NCBI RefSeq assembly: GCF_033807715.1
Contig: NC_084587.1
Span: 27,112,017-27,176,016, forward strand
Direction of reading: 5' to 3'
DNA: 64,000 bases
Origin: Cololabis saira
Taxonomy: Eukaryota; Chordata; Actinopteri; Beloniformes; Belonidae
Numbering within the stretch: the stretch's first letter is position 1; every line of letters begins with the position of its first letter. Made by a program: the position numbers and the translations under genes. The notes under the pieces are model-generated. The model had not been told where the DNA came from. It saw nothing but the letters and a program-made list of their open reading frames with translations, and made no database searches. Positions 1 through 13,100 of this stretch are shown here, piece by piece.

Positions 1-560
1 AAACGAATACCTGCAGTCAGCGCTGTAAGAAATGTAAGAGACAAAGTTAATGAAGAAAACAGTTAGTACTGCAACTGAAAGTGGTTTAATGCATTTTTAA
101 ATCATGTGGTTTACTTAGTTTTTCACACATTGAATGACACAGAATAATATATAAAACCGTATATCTGCAAAAGGCAAGACAAAGTTTATTTTTATTATTG
201 GACAATTCAACAACAAGATTATTCACAGTGCTTTACATTAAAATATACATAAAAAGCATGATTTGAAGTTTACATAAAAAAAATATAATAAGATAAATAA
301 ATGAAATAAAATAAAACATAACAGAATTTTCAGGACTCTAACCTGAGGGACTCTAAGGATGTTTTTCACATGCATGTAAAATGTGGAACGCTTAAAAGGA
401 TCGGAAACTCTTCAGAGATGCCCAAATTTGGTCGACTAGCTGTTTTAGATTAATGAAAATCCATGTTTCTGATATGACCCGGATGGGTCGGTTTTAAGCT
501 GTTTTTGTTTAACCCTTTTTTTGGTTCAGTCCTCCTGGCATTCCCTCTTCAGTGACATTG

Positions 561-685
561 GCCCGGTTTCCCAGATCAGTTAAGTAGTTCTTAACAGCGA
601 ATGACTTCTTTCACAGGCTCCTTAACATGGTTTGAAAGAAGTCTTTCGCTGTTAAGAGCTACTTAACTGATCTGGGAAACCGGGC
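561..685. mobile_element. Short palindromic MITE with 5-bp target duplication
   Basis: The two arms, about 55 bases each, are near-perfect inverted complements beginning GCCCGGTTTCCCAGATCAG and ending in its complement, separated by a short loop. The flanks CATTG at 556-560 and 686-690 are a direct repeat, as expected of a target-site duplication. No coding capacity. Confidence 0.8.
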
Positions 686-1032
686 CATTGTCTTTTAGTG
701 ACTCAGTAGTACCCTCCATCACTGCTTCAACTTCAGAAGTCAGTAAAAAAAAATAGAATTGCATTCTTACATATGCCCGTCGTGTCATTACGGCTTTGAA
801 GGACAGAGACTCCCTGTGCCCCCTCCTCTTTGGATTTCCCTCTCTTATTGGATGCTACACTCCAATTCCATTTTTTTCCTATTTTCTTCCTTCATCACCC
901 CTTTCTTCATTCTATCATAGTATGTCAGTGTGCCATATGATGAGGGGAGGGTGAACAGAGTTATCTCCTCACCTTTGCAGCGATTTGTTGTTCGCCTCCA
1001 GCACCCCCTCACTTAGTGCATCATTGTCTTTG

Positions 1033-1177
<145 letters not shown>

Positions 1178-1709
1178 CATGAATACATCTGAAATATTGA
1201 ATATTGTCTAAAATGTTTGGGTGATGGCCCAGTCCATCTCTGTCTTTCAACAGTCTAGTTTATCCACAGTTTCTTCTCTATCAAACACACACACAGCAAT
1301 AACGAGAATTATGTAGGTAAATTGATCTTATATTAGTCTAGAAGTACCTTCTCATTTTTGTTTTGTCATTCATAATCCTGCATGTCATCAATCCTCTGTA
1401 GTGTACATAATCAAGTTTAATAGGCCATACATATCACATACTTAGGAATGAAAGGTGAGAATAAGTGAGCGTAGCAGGAGAGGGAGTCAGGAAAAACTGG
1501 AAGGGAGTGATGAAATTGGGTGATATGGCCTTTTCTCTAGCCTCGGGTGCCCACTGCCTAGTGTTCATGCATATGCACAGTACAGTGAAGTAACAAGGTA
1601 TTGCCTTAGGCCTATTCTAATTGGTAGAGTAGAACATATTTTCTGTACTTCCAACTGTTTAAAATGCAGATGCACACACAGAGTAACTGAAACATTTTGC
1701 CTGCTGCAG

Positions 1710-1825
1710 CTCCATCGGTGGCGCCTCAGTCTATCAAAGTGTCAGCTGTGTCTCCCTCCAGCCTTGAAGTGACCTGGGACATGCCCCCCCTTGAGACCCA
1801 GAATGGACTCATCCAAGGATACAAG
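1710..1825 (+). CDS. sdk1: sdk1 exon: FN3 domain 11, first half
   Basis: Acceptor CTGCTGCAG precedes 1710 and donor AAG|GTGAC follows 1825. The exon enters in phase 1 and leaves in phase 0. It encodes APSVAPQ...LEVTWDMPP...NGLIQGYK, the A-C strands of an FN3 fold including the conserved tryptophan. Confidence 0.9.
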
Positions 1826-4800
1826 GTGACTCTCAGAATTACAAACACAAACATATCAATTACATACACACAAAGAATACATATTGCTGCCTGTAAATGG
1901 CCTTGGACTAGTGCTTACAATATGAGTGTCCACGTCACACTGTCTGAGTCCATTTAAAATGTCTCTCCTCTTGCCTTGGAGGGGGTTTTGCTCTGCTGCC
2001 CCTTCAAGTGTCCTGTCGACACCAGAAAGTATTAAGTGAAAGAAGTTAAATATCCTTTAATAGCTTCAGTATCACGTCTCTGCGGGTCTCTCCGCTAAAT
2101 TCCCCTGTCCCACCCCTTCACTCTTTGTACTTTGGACACAAGGTTATCTGTCCTGCTTTAGACACATTGATTTCTGTGAGAGAAAGAGGGGGGGACCAAG
2201 AAGAAAGAAGTGAGTGAAATATGTCCAGAGAGAAGGAAGGAGACTTGTGAATGATTCCTTTAGAATCCAGATGTGAGAAAAAGATTGAGTGAATATGAAT
2301 AAGCTATGGGAGATGAACAGATATCGAGAGAAAAATGTGAGACAATGGGGATTAAAGTGATGAAGATGAGAGCAAAGAAAGACTGTTACATTATTTTAGA
2401 GGTTCTGGCCAAAACCCAGAATCTGATACTATGAAATCAATATCTCTAACCAAGAGTGCAATTATCTTTCTGGGTTATACCTTTCTTTTCTCTCCATCTT
2501 TTCTAAAACCATCTTTATTTTTTAACCGCCTTTCTCAGTCGTGCTTTCTCTTTACGCGGTTGCAATTCTGAAACAAGTGTCAAATCAGTGCTGCATCAGT
2601 CTACAGCGGGACATACCCTAGATCTAGTAGCTCATTGGCTACTGAACGACTCAGCACCTGGGACATAATGGCAGAGTGGCAGGGTGAGGACAGAGAACAA
2701 GACAATGGTGTCTCAAGTTTCAAAAGGCTCATGGTCAGATCCCGAGGAGCTACTCTGGCTATAGTCAGTCATGGAGTTGTCCTTTTCTCAATTTACTCAA
2801 TCACTCCATCACACACGCAAACAAATGCTAAATACATTTTAACAATACAGCAATGTCCAAAATCTATGACTCCATGGCTTTGCTTACAACATTTAAATGC
2901 AGCAAGATCTGTCAAAATGTTTTAGTGCGACTTTGGTAAGTGACGAAGCCGCTCCACTTGATTGTCGGACCATTTCCCAGCTGACACGGGAACGTTGTAT
3001 TAAAGTCGGTCCTCTGTTGATTATGAGTTGCAATGTCAGACAACGTTAGATAACTAATTATGTAATGCTGGCAAGCAACCATCATCCAACATCTAGTCCA
3101 TGTTACCTTACTATAATTAGACGTCAAGCCAAAGTTTTTAGAGTAAACCCAATATTCAAATCTATATCATAATCCAATTATAATCATATGTTGGAATACA
3201 ACGTTTTTACAACCTCACACTAACTTCAGGTGTCTGCTGTCGCTGGCAATGATGAACCAATCAGAGAACAGGATGTAATACAGTAATCCCTCGCTATAAC
3301 GCGGTTCACCTTTCACGTCTCGCTGCTTCACGGATTTGCATTGTGCATCGTGTTCTGCATTCTGATTGGCTAAATAGTCTCCCCGCTTCTTCACTTCCTG
3401 TGTCAATAACATTGGTCGTTTAGCAACAATGCTGAGAACGGCCAATTAACTTCAGCGAGCAGCTCAAGAATGGGACCCTTTGATGAATCGTTCATTACAG
3501 TTCTCAAATATAATCAATGGTGGCATGTCGGTTTATAAAAATCTTTTTGCCCAGAAGAAAAAAGAGCAACAAAAACTACCCATAACTATGTTCTTCTCTC
3601 GATAAAACACACCTGCACCGCAGGCTTTAGAAGAAAAAGACGTTACAGAGCGAGTCAGGATGCAGCGGCACCGTCAGAACAGCAGTGAAATACGCGCAAG
3701 GCACAATTTGCCCTAATGTACTTATTGTATTTTTTTTTCATAATAATTTTTCATTTTCTCCCGCTCAAATCAAATTACTCGGGTGGCGGTGGGACGGGGC
3801 TGCTCTCCGCAATTTGAAGCCTTGTATAATACTGTAATTGTAAAAAAAAAAAAAAAAAAAAAAATTTCTACTTCGCGGATTTCACTTATCACGGGTTCTT
3901 TTTGGAACCTGACCCCCGCGAAAAACGAGGGATTAATGTACTGCACTTACCTCCGCCACTTTTTATTTGTGGATTCGTGGAAGACGAATTATTTAAAATG
4001 TGAGTGTATTTTTCTGTATTAGTTACAACTGAACGATTCTTGAGTTATTGTGAATGAATTGAATGAAGTTCGACGGACAGTTTTGTTTTGCTTTATATAT
4101 GTTTTATCATGTGCCTTATAACCCGGTGCTTCTTATGGTCCGCAAAATACAGTAACTGCTCTCATCCACTGTATTTTGACCTAACTCAAAGCAGCAACCT
4201 TGCTAGCTTTATTTAGATTTCTATGGCAAACTGACATGTTGTTATGAGAAAAACTAGGACTAACCAGCTTCTCACTGGAAGATAATATTGTTCTGAGGTG
4301 AAGCAAAATATCTTTTAAATCTGCTAATAAAATATGTAGATATAGTGCAATTAAACCCTAACACTCCAAACACGTAAGACTGAATTCAGTGGGATTTTTT
4401 TCTCCAAATGCTTCTCAATAAGCCTAAAGCAACACAAAAGATTTATTCATGTTAAAATATCAGTTTCAGTTTAATTTGGGGGAATGTTGCCGTGCGCCTT
4501 GTGTGTCCCATTTCTACTATCGGCAAAAGTAACTTCAGACTCCCGTTCCAGCTGTCTCTGGAACCATCTGCGTATTACTTCATGGCACGATGTCACACAT
4601 CAGCAGTGATGAAGCCAACTCAGTGGGCTACAAAGCTACAGGCTACGGAACTACAGTGAAAATCTTGGCAGGAGCTAGTAAGAAAGAAGAATAAGAGTAA
4701 CTTTGTAAAAGTGACTACTGTGCGCCTATAGAGGAACCCAAAGTGCTACAAATTAAAAAAGATCCTTTGCACCGCTTTAAACACATAGAAAAAGTTATTT

Positions 4801-7800
4801 TGACTGATTGCTTTACTCAACCACTGTATGCTTGGCACAATGATAGGAATCATTACGGCAAAAGGATATTGATGTTATGAAAAATTGGTGCTTTGTAACT
4901 GTCTGTATTATACTTCAATTCATTTGATGTCTAATCTCTTATAAATGGCAAATATTGCACCTACTGCAGATGCCGTGACACGTTCTCAGGCAGGACTGAA
5001 TGAAGGGTGAGGACCATTAACTGAAGCGATTAATGTCTGAATGACTGAATGCCGTCTATGCAGCGAACTGGTTAAACCATTAGTATTTGGTGTTTCAGCT
5101 CTTAAAAGAGGCAATCAAAATCAGAAAATGACCAAATGCCCTCTGTAATATGCATCCAGGTAAAGATTCAAGATCAGCTTTTCAAGAAAATAAATAGTTG
5201 TAGAATATATTTTACGCATTTGATCTAATCCAAATCACAAAGATTTATCATCTTGTTCATCTGTGGCTGCTCACATTGTCTTTAGAGTAATGCCGCCTGT
5301 TTTTCTAGAATAAGGTACACACATAGAAACTCCCCTGTACATGGAAACTAATATACTGTATTATGATTTTGTTATGGAGTTATTGTGTAGTTCATTATCA
5401 TAATGGCTCCTGGAAGGGCAGAAATGGTATAACGCTGCCCTCAAGTGCTGCACAGAAGCTGCTTCCTCTACGGCTTACCATTCACAGTCATGCCAGCATA
5501 GACCCTTTTGTTTAGATTCAGTTCATTTTAATTAAATCCAGTAATATTTTATATATCCCTGAAGGGAACTTGCATTATGTTGGTCAGATTGTGATGACAA
5601 AGTTTGTTATAAGAATATACTGTTATAAGAAATACTAATTGTTGGATCTTGAATAGTTCTACTATAAGTCATAAAGCTCTCCTGATTGCCATATTGTACA
5701 ACAATGTCTCCTTTTTTACATCCATGCTGTTTACAAGTGTTACAAGATTTTAATTCAGATCTTAAGTAATATTTCAACATTTTGGTAAATAAGCTTATTT
5801 CCTGTGAACCCCAGAGTTTGGTAAGAACGTATATTTACTGTTCTGCTGTCTGTGCATCCAGTAACCTCGTCAACAGTCCCTAGAAGTGGATTCCTACACC
5901 CAGCCTAGGTGACGAAATAAACATTTCCAAAATATGCATATTTACATGTTCTAACTGGTGCGTTTACTTTTTGTTGAAATAATCATGTAAAATGAGACAT
6001 AGAAAGAAAAAAGATACATGGAAAAAATGATATTCTTATGTTAGCAAAGTGCCACTTTGCCACAGGCCACAGTGATCACGCGCAGCATCTCCAAAACCCT
6101 GTTTCAACTTCCATCACCAGTGCGTCCACCTAGTGGTCATCCGGCTCAGGTTATTGCTAACTATGGCCGACATGTAAGCAGTCATCAGATGATGATTGTT
6201 ACATTGACACAGTGATCTAGCAGCATATCTTTTGGAGCCTGGAGGCAACGGAAATAACATGAGGTTTTGGAAGCTGATCGTAAACCATGTGCTGACTAGC
6301 TGATGGACTTTGGTGACTTCTCAAACTCTCTGGTTCGGCGAGGTGCATTTCCACCACGAACCGGTGTGTGAAACTGACATCAAAACGCAATAGTGAACTC
6401 TGAACTCAGTGCTGCCCACTAGTGAATGATTTGACTTAACAGGAACAGAGATTTTTATAAAACCAAGATGCAGGACAAAATTGATGGAACGTTGTGTTTC
6501 TGTGAAAGGAATCAATTTATGGAACAATCTGAACAAAGAAAACAAAGAATCCAAATCAAACATTACATTCAAAAGAACAATTAAAGCCTGTATGTTAAGG
6601 AAATATAACGAAAAATGTTGAGTTTGATTGACATACCTGTAGGCGGTGGTAATTTTATTTAATGTTATTTTAATTTTATTTTAGTTGTTTTTATTCACTT
6701 AGTTGTTTTTTTTTTATTCTTTATTTTATTTTATTTTTTGTTATTTGTGAAAGGGGCAGATCAGATAAGATTCTTCTTTCTGCTCCCTTTTCATTCATAA
6801 GTTAGGAACATTTGTATTTGTGTTTGTATTAAATTGTTTCATTTTTTGAATGAAATAAAGAATAAAATGAAATGAAATGAACACCAACATAAAAGACGCA
6901 TGGAAGTATGGGGGCGGCATATGACGTATGACAACAACTGAAACAGACGTACCTATTTACGTATGTAAGGGACCATAAATGGGCCTCAGGTGTAGTATAC
7001 CTTGGATATCCTAAGATAGGGCACTTGAAGAAGGAAGAGGCACTGTGTTATAGGAGGCACAGAGAGGAGATCGGGATACTCTCTTATCAAATTGCGGGGC
7101 TGACAGCAAATTGGCTACTTACCAAAATGTTGACAAATCCCTTTAAATAAATTAAAGAATCATTTGGATCCTTTATCTCTTATCTCACCCTAAAACCAAA
7201 CTAAAATTATAACCATCATCCATGGCGTTGTATTTATCGTCTTGAATATCAGTTATCTTGACAAGTCATCATGAGTACATCATGCATGGTATATGGTATA
7301 CAATCATTCTGCCATGCAGGACTGATGTCAAATATGACAGTTGGATTTATAATCATAGTATTAATCTTTGAGACAAACAAGCTTAAAAGTTCAATACAGT
7401 TTCACAGAGAAAGCTGTGAGTCTGCCCCACAAAGGCCACCAGATAACCATCTGATTGCAGAACAGCTGAAGTGCGGTTTCCTGCATGATTAGAAACACGG
7501 GTGGTTGATTGTTGTTCAAGCCTTTTTAGGGAAGAACTTCAGCATGCTGCATAGTTGAATGGGGTTAAATCCAGAGGGTGCTGTGTTCTGACATATTTGT
7601 TTTCTATGAATATTTCATTAGAAGTTAATGCATTTACACTCAAAATTTGTGGAGGTTGCTTCAAGTTTTTTTTAACTTTAAAAGATCCTGTCCATAGAGT
7701 ATTTTTTTCTCATTCGTGTTACTGATGCTCTGTAACCTTACCATTAGTGACAAATATAAAATATGCATGTGGAGTCGCTGAGTTAAAGAAGCCTTTTCTG

Positions 7801-10130
7801 TGGATATAAATAGATAAAAGCATTCCATCTACATCCAGCCAGGACAGAAATCCTGCGAAGTACAGCTATAAAATAACTTGTTGTAGACATAAACACCATC
7901 ACGAAAAGAAAATGTGTTGTTTACTTTAAGAATATTGCATGGACTATTACACTGAATAAACCGCAGTTGCAAGAAGACTTTAAATTGTAGTATTTCCATC
8001 CCATAAGGTAGAAACCACAAGACATTAATATTAATTCTGATCTCATCATACAGGAGGCAGTAATCAGGTAACCTTTATTCTATTTCATGTTACGGGTCTC
8101 AACCATAGTAACCTATGTATCTTCATTACTGGCTTGTGTCAAAAAGATATTTGTCACATTGATGATTATTGATTCATTCTCACTTGAGCATGTGCAGCAT
8201 ACAAATACTGGGTGCCTGTGGCTGTGCTGAAGAACTTCAAGAAGGTGCTCTAAATGTTTTACTCATATATTTGCATGTTTAACCACATGCATTGAATCTG
8301 TGCTAAATAATGTATGTTTAGAATATAGCACAAAATACATTTAAGTTAGGCTTATTTGCAATTAGCTTCATTCTAATAATGTCTTCAATTACCATGGTAA
8401 CTTAGCAGCCCCGATGAGAGAGGGAACATCTGATTAGATTATGTGCGACATTAATAATTAAGAAAAATATTGTATCCACATGGAATAGTGGCATCGACTC
8501 ATTTAATCAACACCATAATGTGCAATAAACGTGTTTTGGGGGTTAATGTTGGCCCAAGACAATTTATGATGATAGTTCAAGAGTTGATGATTCTTGTGTT
8601 GAAATTGGATCTTGGAACCTGCAACGTCACTGCTCTTGTAGAGGAACATCAGCTTTGTGCATGAAGTTAAGAGGTACCAAACAGATAAGGACAGGCTCAC
8701 CTCGACCTACACTATAGGTCCTTGAATCAGTCACCTCAAGGGTGGCTGGACCTTATTCTTTTCTGAAGTTTTCCCGTTTAAAAGGGGTGGAGCTGGACTG
8801 GGTTTTCTCATAACCTCCTAGTTTGGAACTTGTATGTTTGAATTTTCCATAGTAGATGAGATGATGGCTTTCCTTCACCTGCAGGTTGGGAAACAGGCTT
8901 TAGTTGTTCTCTGTGCTTATACACCGAATGGTAGCTTAGTGCTGCCAGCCTATTTGGGCTCATTGGAGGATGTGCCAGAAGGTCCTAAAGGGACCTCCAT
9001 TGTTCTTCTTGGGGGCGTCAGCGTTGACATGAGGCATTGCAGTGTTACTTGGAGGGGCATGAGTGAGAGGAACAGTCTCTATGATTCAGAGTGCTGCTCT
9101 ATTGTTGGGCCTACGATCGCTGGCCGCTTGATTGGATACACCTGATTTACCTAATAAAGTGGCCAGTGAGAAGCACCAGCCTCGGCCACAGTTCAGTGAT
9201 CAACTTTACAGTTTTATCAGATTTGCAGCTGTATGTTTTGGAAACTCTGGATATTAACTGATTATCACCTGGTCGTAAGTCGTCAAACAACCCTAAACAC
9301 ATAGTGAGAGGTTGTTGAGAACTTCCGGCAGAAGAACCTGTCAGTAAGTTCTCCACCGCCAACAGAACATCAACGGCTTGTTAGACATCCTAGGTGAGGG
9401 AGCCCATCAAGCTATAGGAGCTTGGTTAGTTTGGGTGTAGGAAGAGTCAGAATTGCTCTGTTTGATAATTCCCATTGATAAATCAGTGAGAACTCCCTGA
9501 CTCTGATTCCATACATCATTTTTATAAACAGCAAAGGGAAGGAGGGGTATCATTTGGTGGCCTCAGGACTCCATCTCTGCTTTTTTTGATGTTGGTTCAG
9601 TAGTTGCCATCAATCCACAATCTCCATATACGGTTAAATAGACGGATAGATAGACGGATCAGAATGTGATGGGAAAAAAATAAATAAATAAAATAAAATA
9701 AAAAATAAAAAAGAATGTGATGGGAATCAATAAGCAGTTCTAAATATGAGGCCATGCTTCTCAGTCAGAAAAGGGTAGAATTTCCTCTCTGGGTTTGGGG
9801 TGAGAGACTACCTCAAGTGTCTTGGGGTCTTGTTCACAGTTGGGGAAAAATGGAGCGGGAATTCAACAGGTGGATCGGTGTGGCAACTGGTGTAATGTGG
9901 ACACTGGACGTGTCTGCTGTGGTGAAGAGAGAGCTGAGCCGAAACGTTCACCAGTCTATGTTTCTGCCCTCACCGATCATCACAAGATGTGGATAGATAC
10001 CACGTCTCAATTCTATTCTATTCTGTCCTGAATTTAGTTTCTTCTTCGGGGTGACTGTACACTTATAGATGGGGTCATTGAATGAATGAATGAATTGTTT
10101 ATTTCGGTTACATTACATTATTTGCAATTC

Positions 10131-10165
<35 letters not shown>

Positions 10166-13100
10166 GACAAAACACTTTCATACAAGTTTACACTCATCAG
10201 TTTCACACAAAAAATAATAATAAACTCTGTAACCGAAAAAGGAATAGGCTGAAGCCAAAGCTTATATTTGCCTACCCTGTACTTTCCAACAGAAAACCCA
10301 GATTATCTGCAATATGAAAAGAAACAAAAAGAGAAATTTCCCTTTAAATTGTTCTGCTTAACCAAATTATACTCCAATCATTTAGCATTGTAATCCTTAA
10401 TTATTTTACTTTTCAATATTTGTTTAAAATTCCACAGAGATTTACACAGTTTCACTCAGGAGAAACTTGAGTGAAGTTGCTGGTCCTCCACATACTACAG
10501 TAACAAACTAATGCAGAGGTTCGGGCATCTGGTTAGGATGCCCTCTGGACACCTTCTTAGAGAAGCGTTCCAGGTATGTCCAACCATCATTAAGACCTTA
10601 ATGCAAATCCAGGACACACTGGAGAGATAAAATCTCTCAGCTTGTCTGGTGATGCCTCCGTACCCTCCCAGAAGAGCTGGGGGAGTCGGTTAGTTTAGAG
10701 CAGGGGTCGGCAACCCAAAATGTTGAAAGAGCCATATTGGACCAAAAATGCAAAAAACAAATATGTCTGGAGCCGCAAAAAATGAAAAGTCTTGTATAAG
10801 CCTTAGAATGAAGGCAACACATGCTACATGTAGCTATATTAGTTATAACTAGGGGAAGATTTTTTTTTCATTATGCACTTCGAGAAAAAAGTCGAAATGT
10901 TGTGAAAAAAGTCGAAATGTGGAGAAAAAAGTTGAAATGTCGAGATTAATGTTGAAGTACAATCTCGAGAAAAAAGTCGAAATGTTGAGGAAAAAGTCAA
11001 AATTTCGAGAAAAAAGTCAAAATTTCGAGGAAAAGTCAAAATGTTGAGAAAAAAGTTGAAATGTCGAGGAAATAGTCAAAATTTCGAGAAAAAAGTTGAA
11101 ATGTTGAGATTACAAAGGAAAGGAAACAGGAAGAAAGAAAAAGAAGAAGAAAAAAAGGAGAAAAAAAAGGTCAAACATTTTTGAAAAAGCTCCAGGAGCC
11201 ACTAGGGCGGCGCTAAAGAGCTGCATGCGGCTCTAGAGCCGCGGGTTGCCGATCCCTGGGTTAGAGGGAGGTCTGGGCTTCTCTGCTTCTGCTGCTGCCC
11301 CAACCTGGTCCTGGTAAGTTAATGTAATGCAACAGAGCTGGTGTTGTTGACAGTGTTTTCCTTCTGTGTTGCAGATCCACTACTGGGAGAGAGATGAGCA
11401 GAACCAGACTGAGAAGGTGAAGGTGATTTTTGTGCCAGATACCCGTGTGCACCTCACCAACCTGACCAGCTACACACCTTATCTGGTCACTCTCACTGCT
11501 TTCAACACTGCTGGTGACGGACCGCCTAGTGACCCCCGTGGGGCTCGGACCCTACAGTCTGGTAGGAAGTTGTGGAATTCAGTACCCAAAAAAATCATAT
11601 CTTTAAGCATCATATCAGTCTTTCTGATCCTTTTGGATTCCTCATAGCTGTATTTTCTGATTGATTCTTCATGTGCGGGCAGCTCCCAGCCAGCCCAGCT
11701 ACCTGTCGTTCTCTGAAGTGACAGGAGGGAGTGTCAACGTGTCTTGGGCAGCTCCACTCACTCCCAATGGACAACTGGAAGGTTACAGAGTCATTTATCA
11801 ACCCACTGCTCCTGTACAGGGTATGCACAGACACACGTGATCACAAATTGCACTTGTTGGATCTTGCGCTGATATTTCTCCTCACACATCTACAGGAGTG
11901 ACTAAACTGGTGACAGTGGACGTGAAAGGCAGCTGGCAACGATGGCTGAAGATTCGGGACCTGGTCAAAGGAGCCACGTACACTTTCAGTGTTCAGGCGC
12001 TCACAGTCAGTTACGGACCACCTATTCAGGCAAACATCACTGCTCAGCCTGTTAAAGGTTTGTATGGCTGCAAATGCACGTCAGGGTGGCAACAAATACC
12101 CGTTTACATATTGCTGTAAGACTTCAGTTACATTAGACTGTTAGTCCATAAAAAGTCAAACAAGGTTAAAATAAATTGCCGGAAGTGATTTCTTACATGT
12201 CCTGAGCAAACATTAGGATGTCCTGACAACAAAATATAAAATCAATAAAAAATGAAGGGAGTAAATAACCTAATTTGATCAGCTGTAATTACCAAAAAGT
12301 TCCCAGTTTCCATTTTATTTCTTTGTTTTGTTTTTTACATTCTCAATACCATTCATCCATCATAATCTAACTTAATGTATTATTGTTAACAGATGATATT
12401 GTGGGCTTTGACCGTTACAGTTGTGGATATAAACTAAAACATTTACCAAGGTTGTAGTGATGCAGAGGGTTAGTTCTAAGCAAAATAACTAATTTGCACA
12501 GTGCCACTTCTTATGTCCAACAAACAAGTGTGAATGTGTACCTCTGACACTGAAGGGTCTCCTGGGTCGCCCATGGAAATCTCCATCTCCAGGAGTTCCT
12601 CCGGCCTCACCATCCACTGGTCAGAGGGCGACGTCGGCGCAGCCTCTGTGACTGGATATGTTATTGAGGCTCGTCCCTCAGGTGAGCTCCAGGAAGCCCT
12701 ATTTATCATTCACCGTATCATCTACACTTATTTTTTTACTTGCTTTAGCAACTTTGAGAACAAGTCTCTCTAGCGTCATTAAAACCTGCTGTGCAAATCA
12801 AGTCATGTATAATTTTCTAATAAAGATTACTAAGAATAATATAAAAAGGGAGCGTTTGTGGGAAATTGTTTCCCTGCACACTCTGCACGAGAGCAGGTGT
12901 AGACCATATGATCACACTACTGCTAAGTTGATCTAGGCCATTCTATTGTGTGGTAATCGTGATTACTATCATCTTAAATGTCATCTGACAATGTCTAACT
13001 TTCCTTGCTTACATTTGAAAGATATTAACTTTCTTATGGCACTCTTGCATCCACCGCACGTCTGCCTGCAGATGAGGGAGTGTGGGACTCCTTCATCAGA

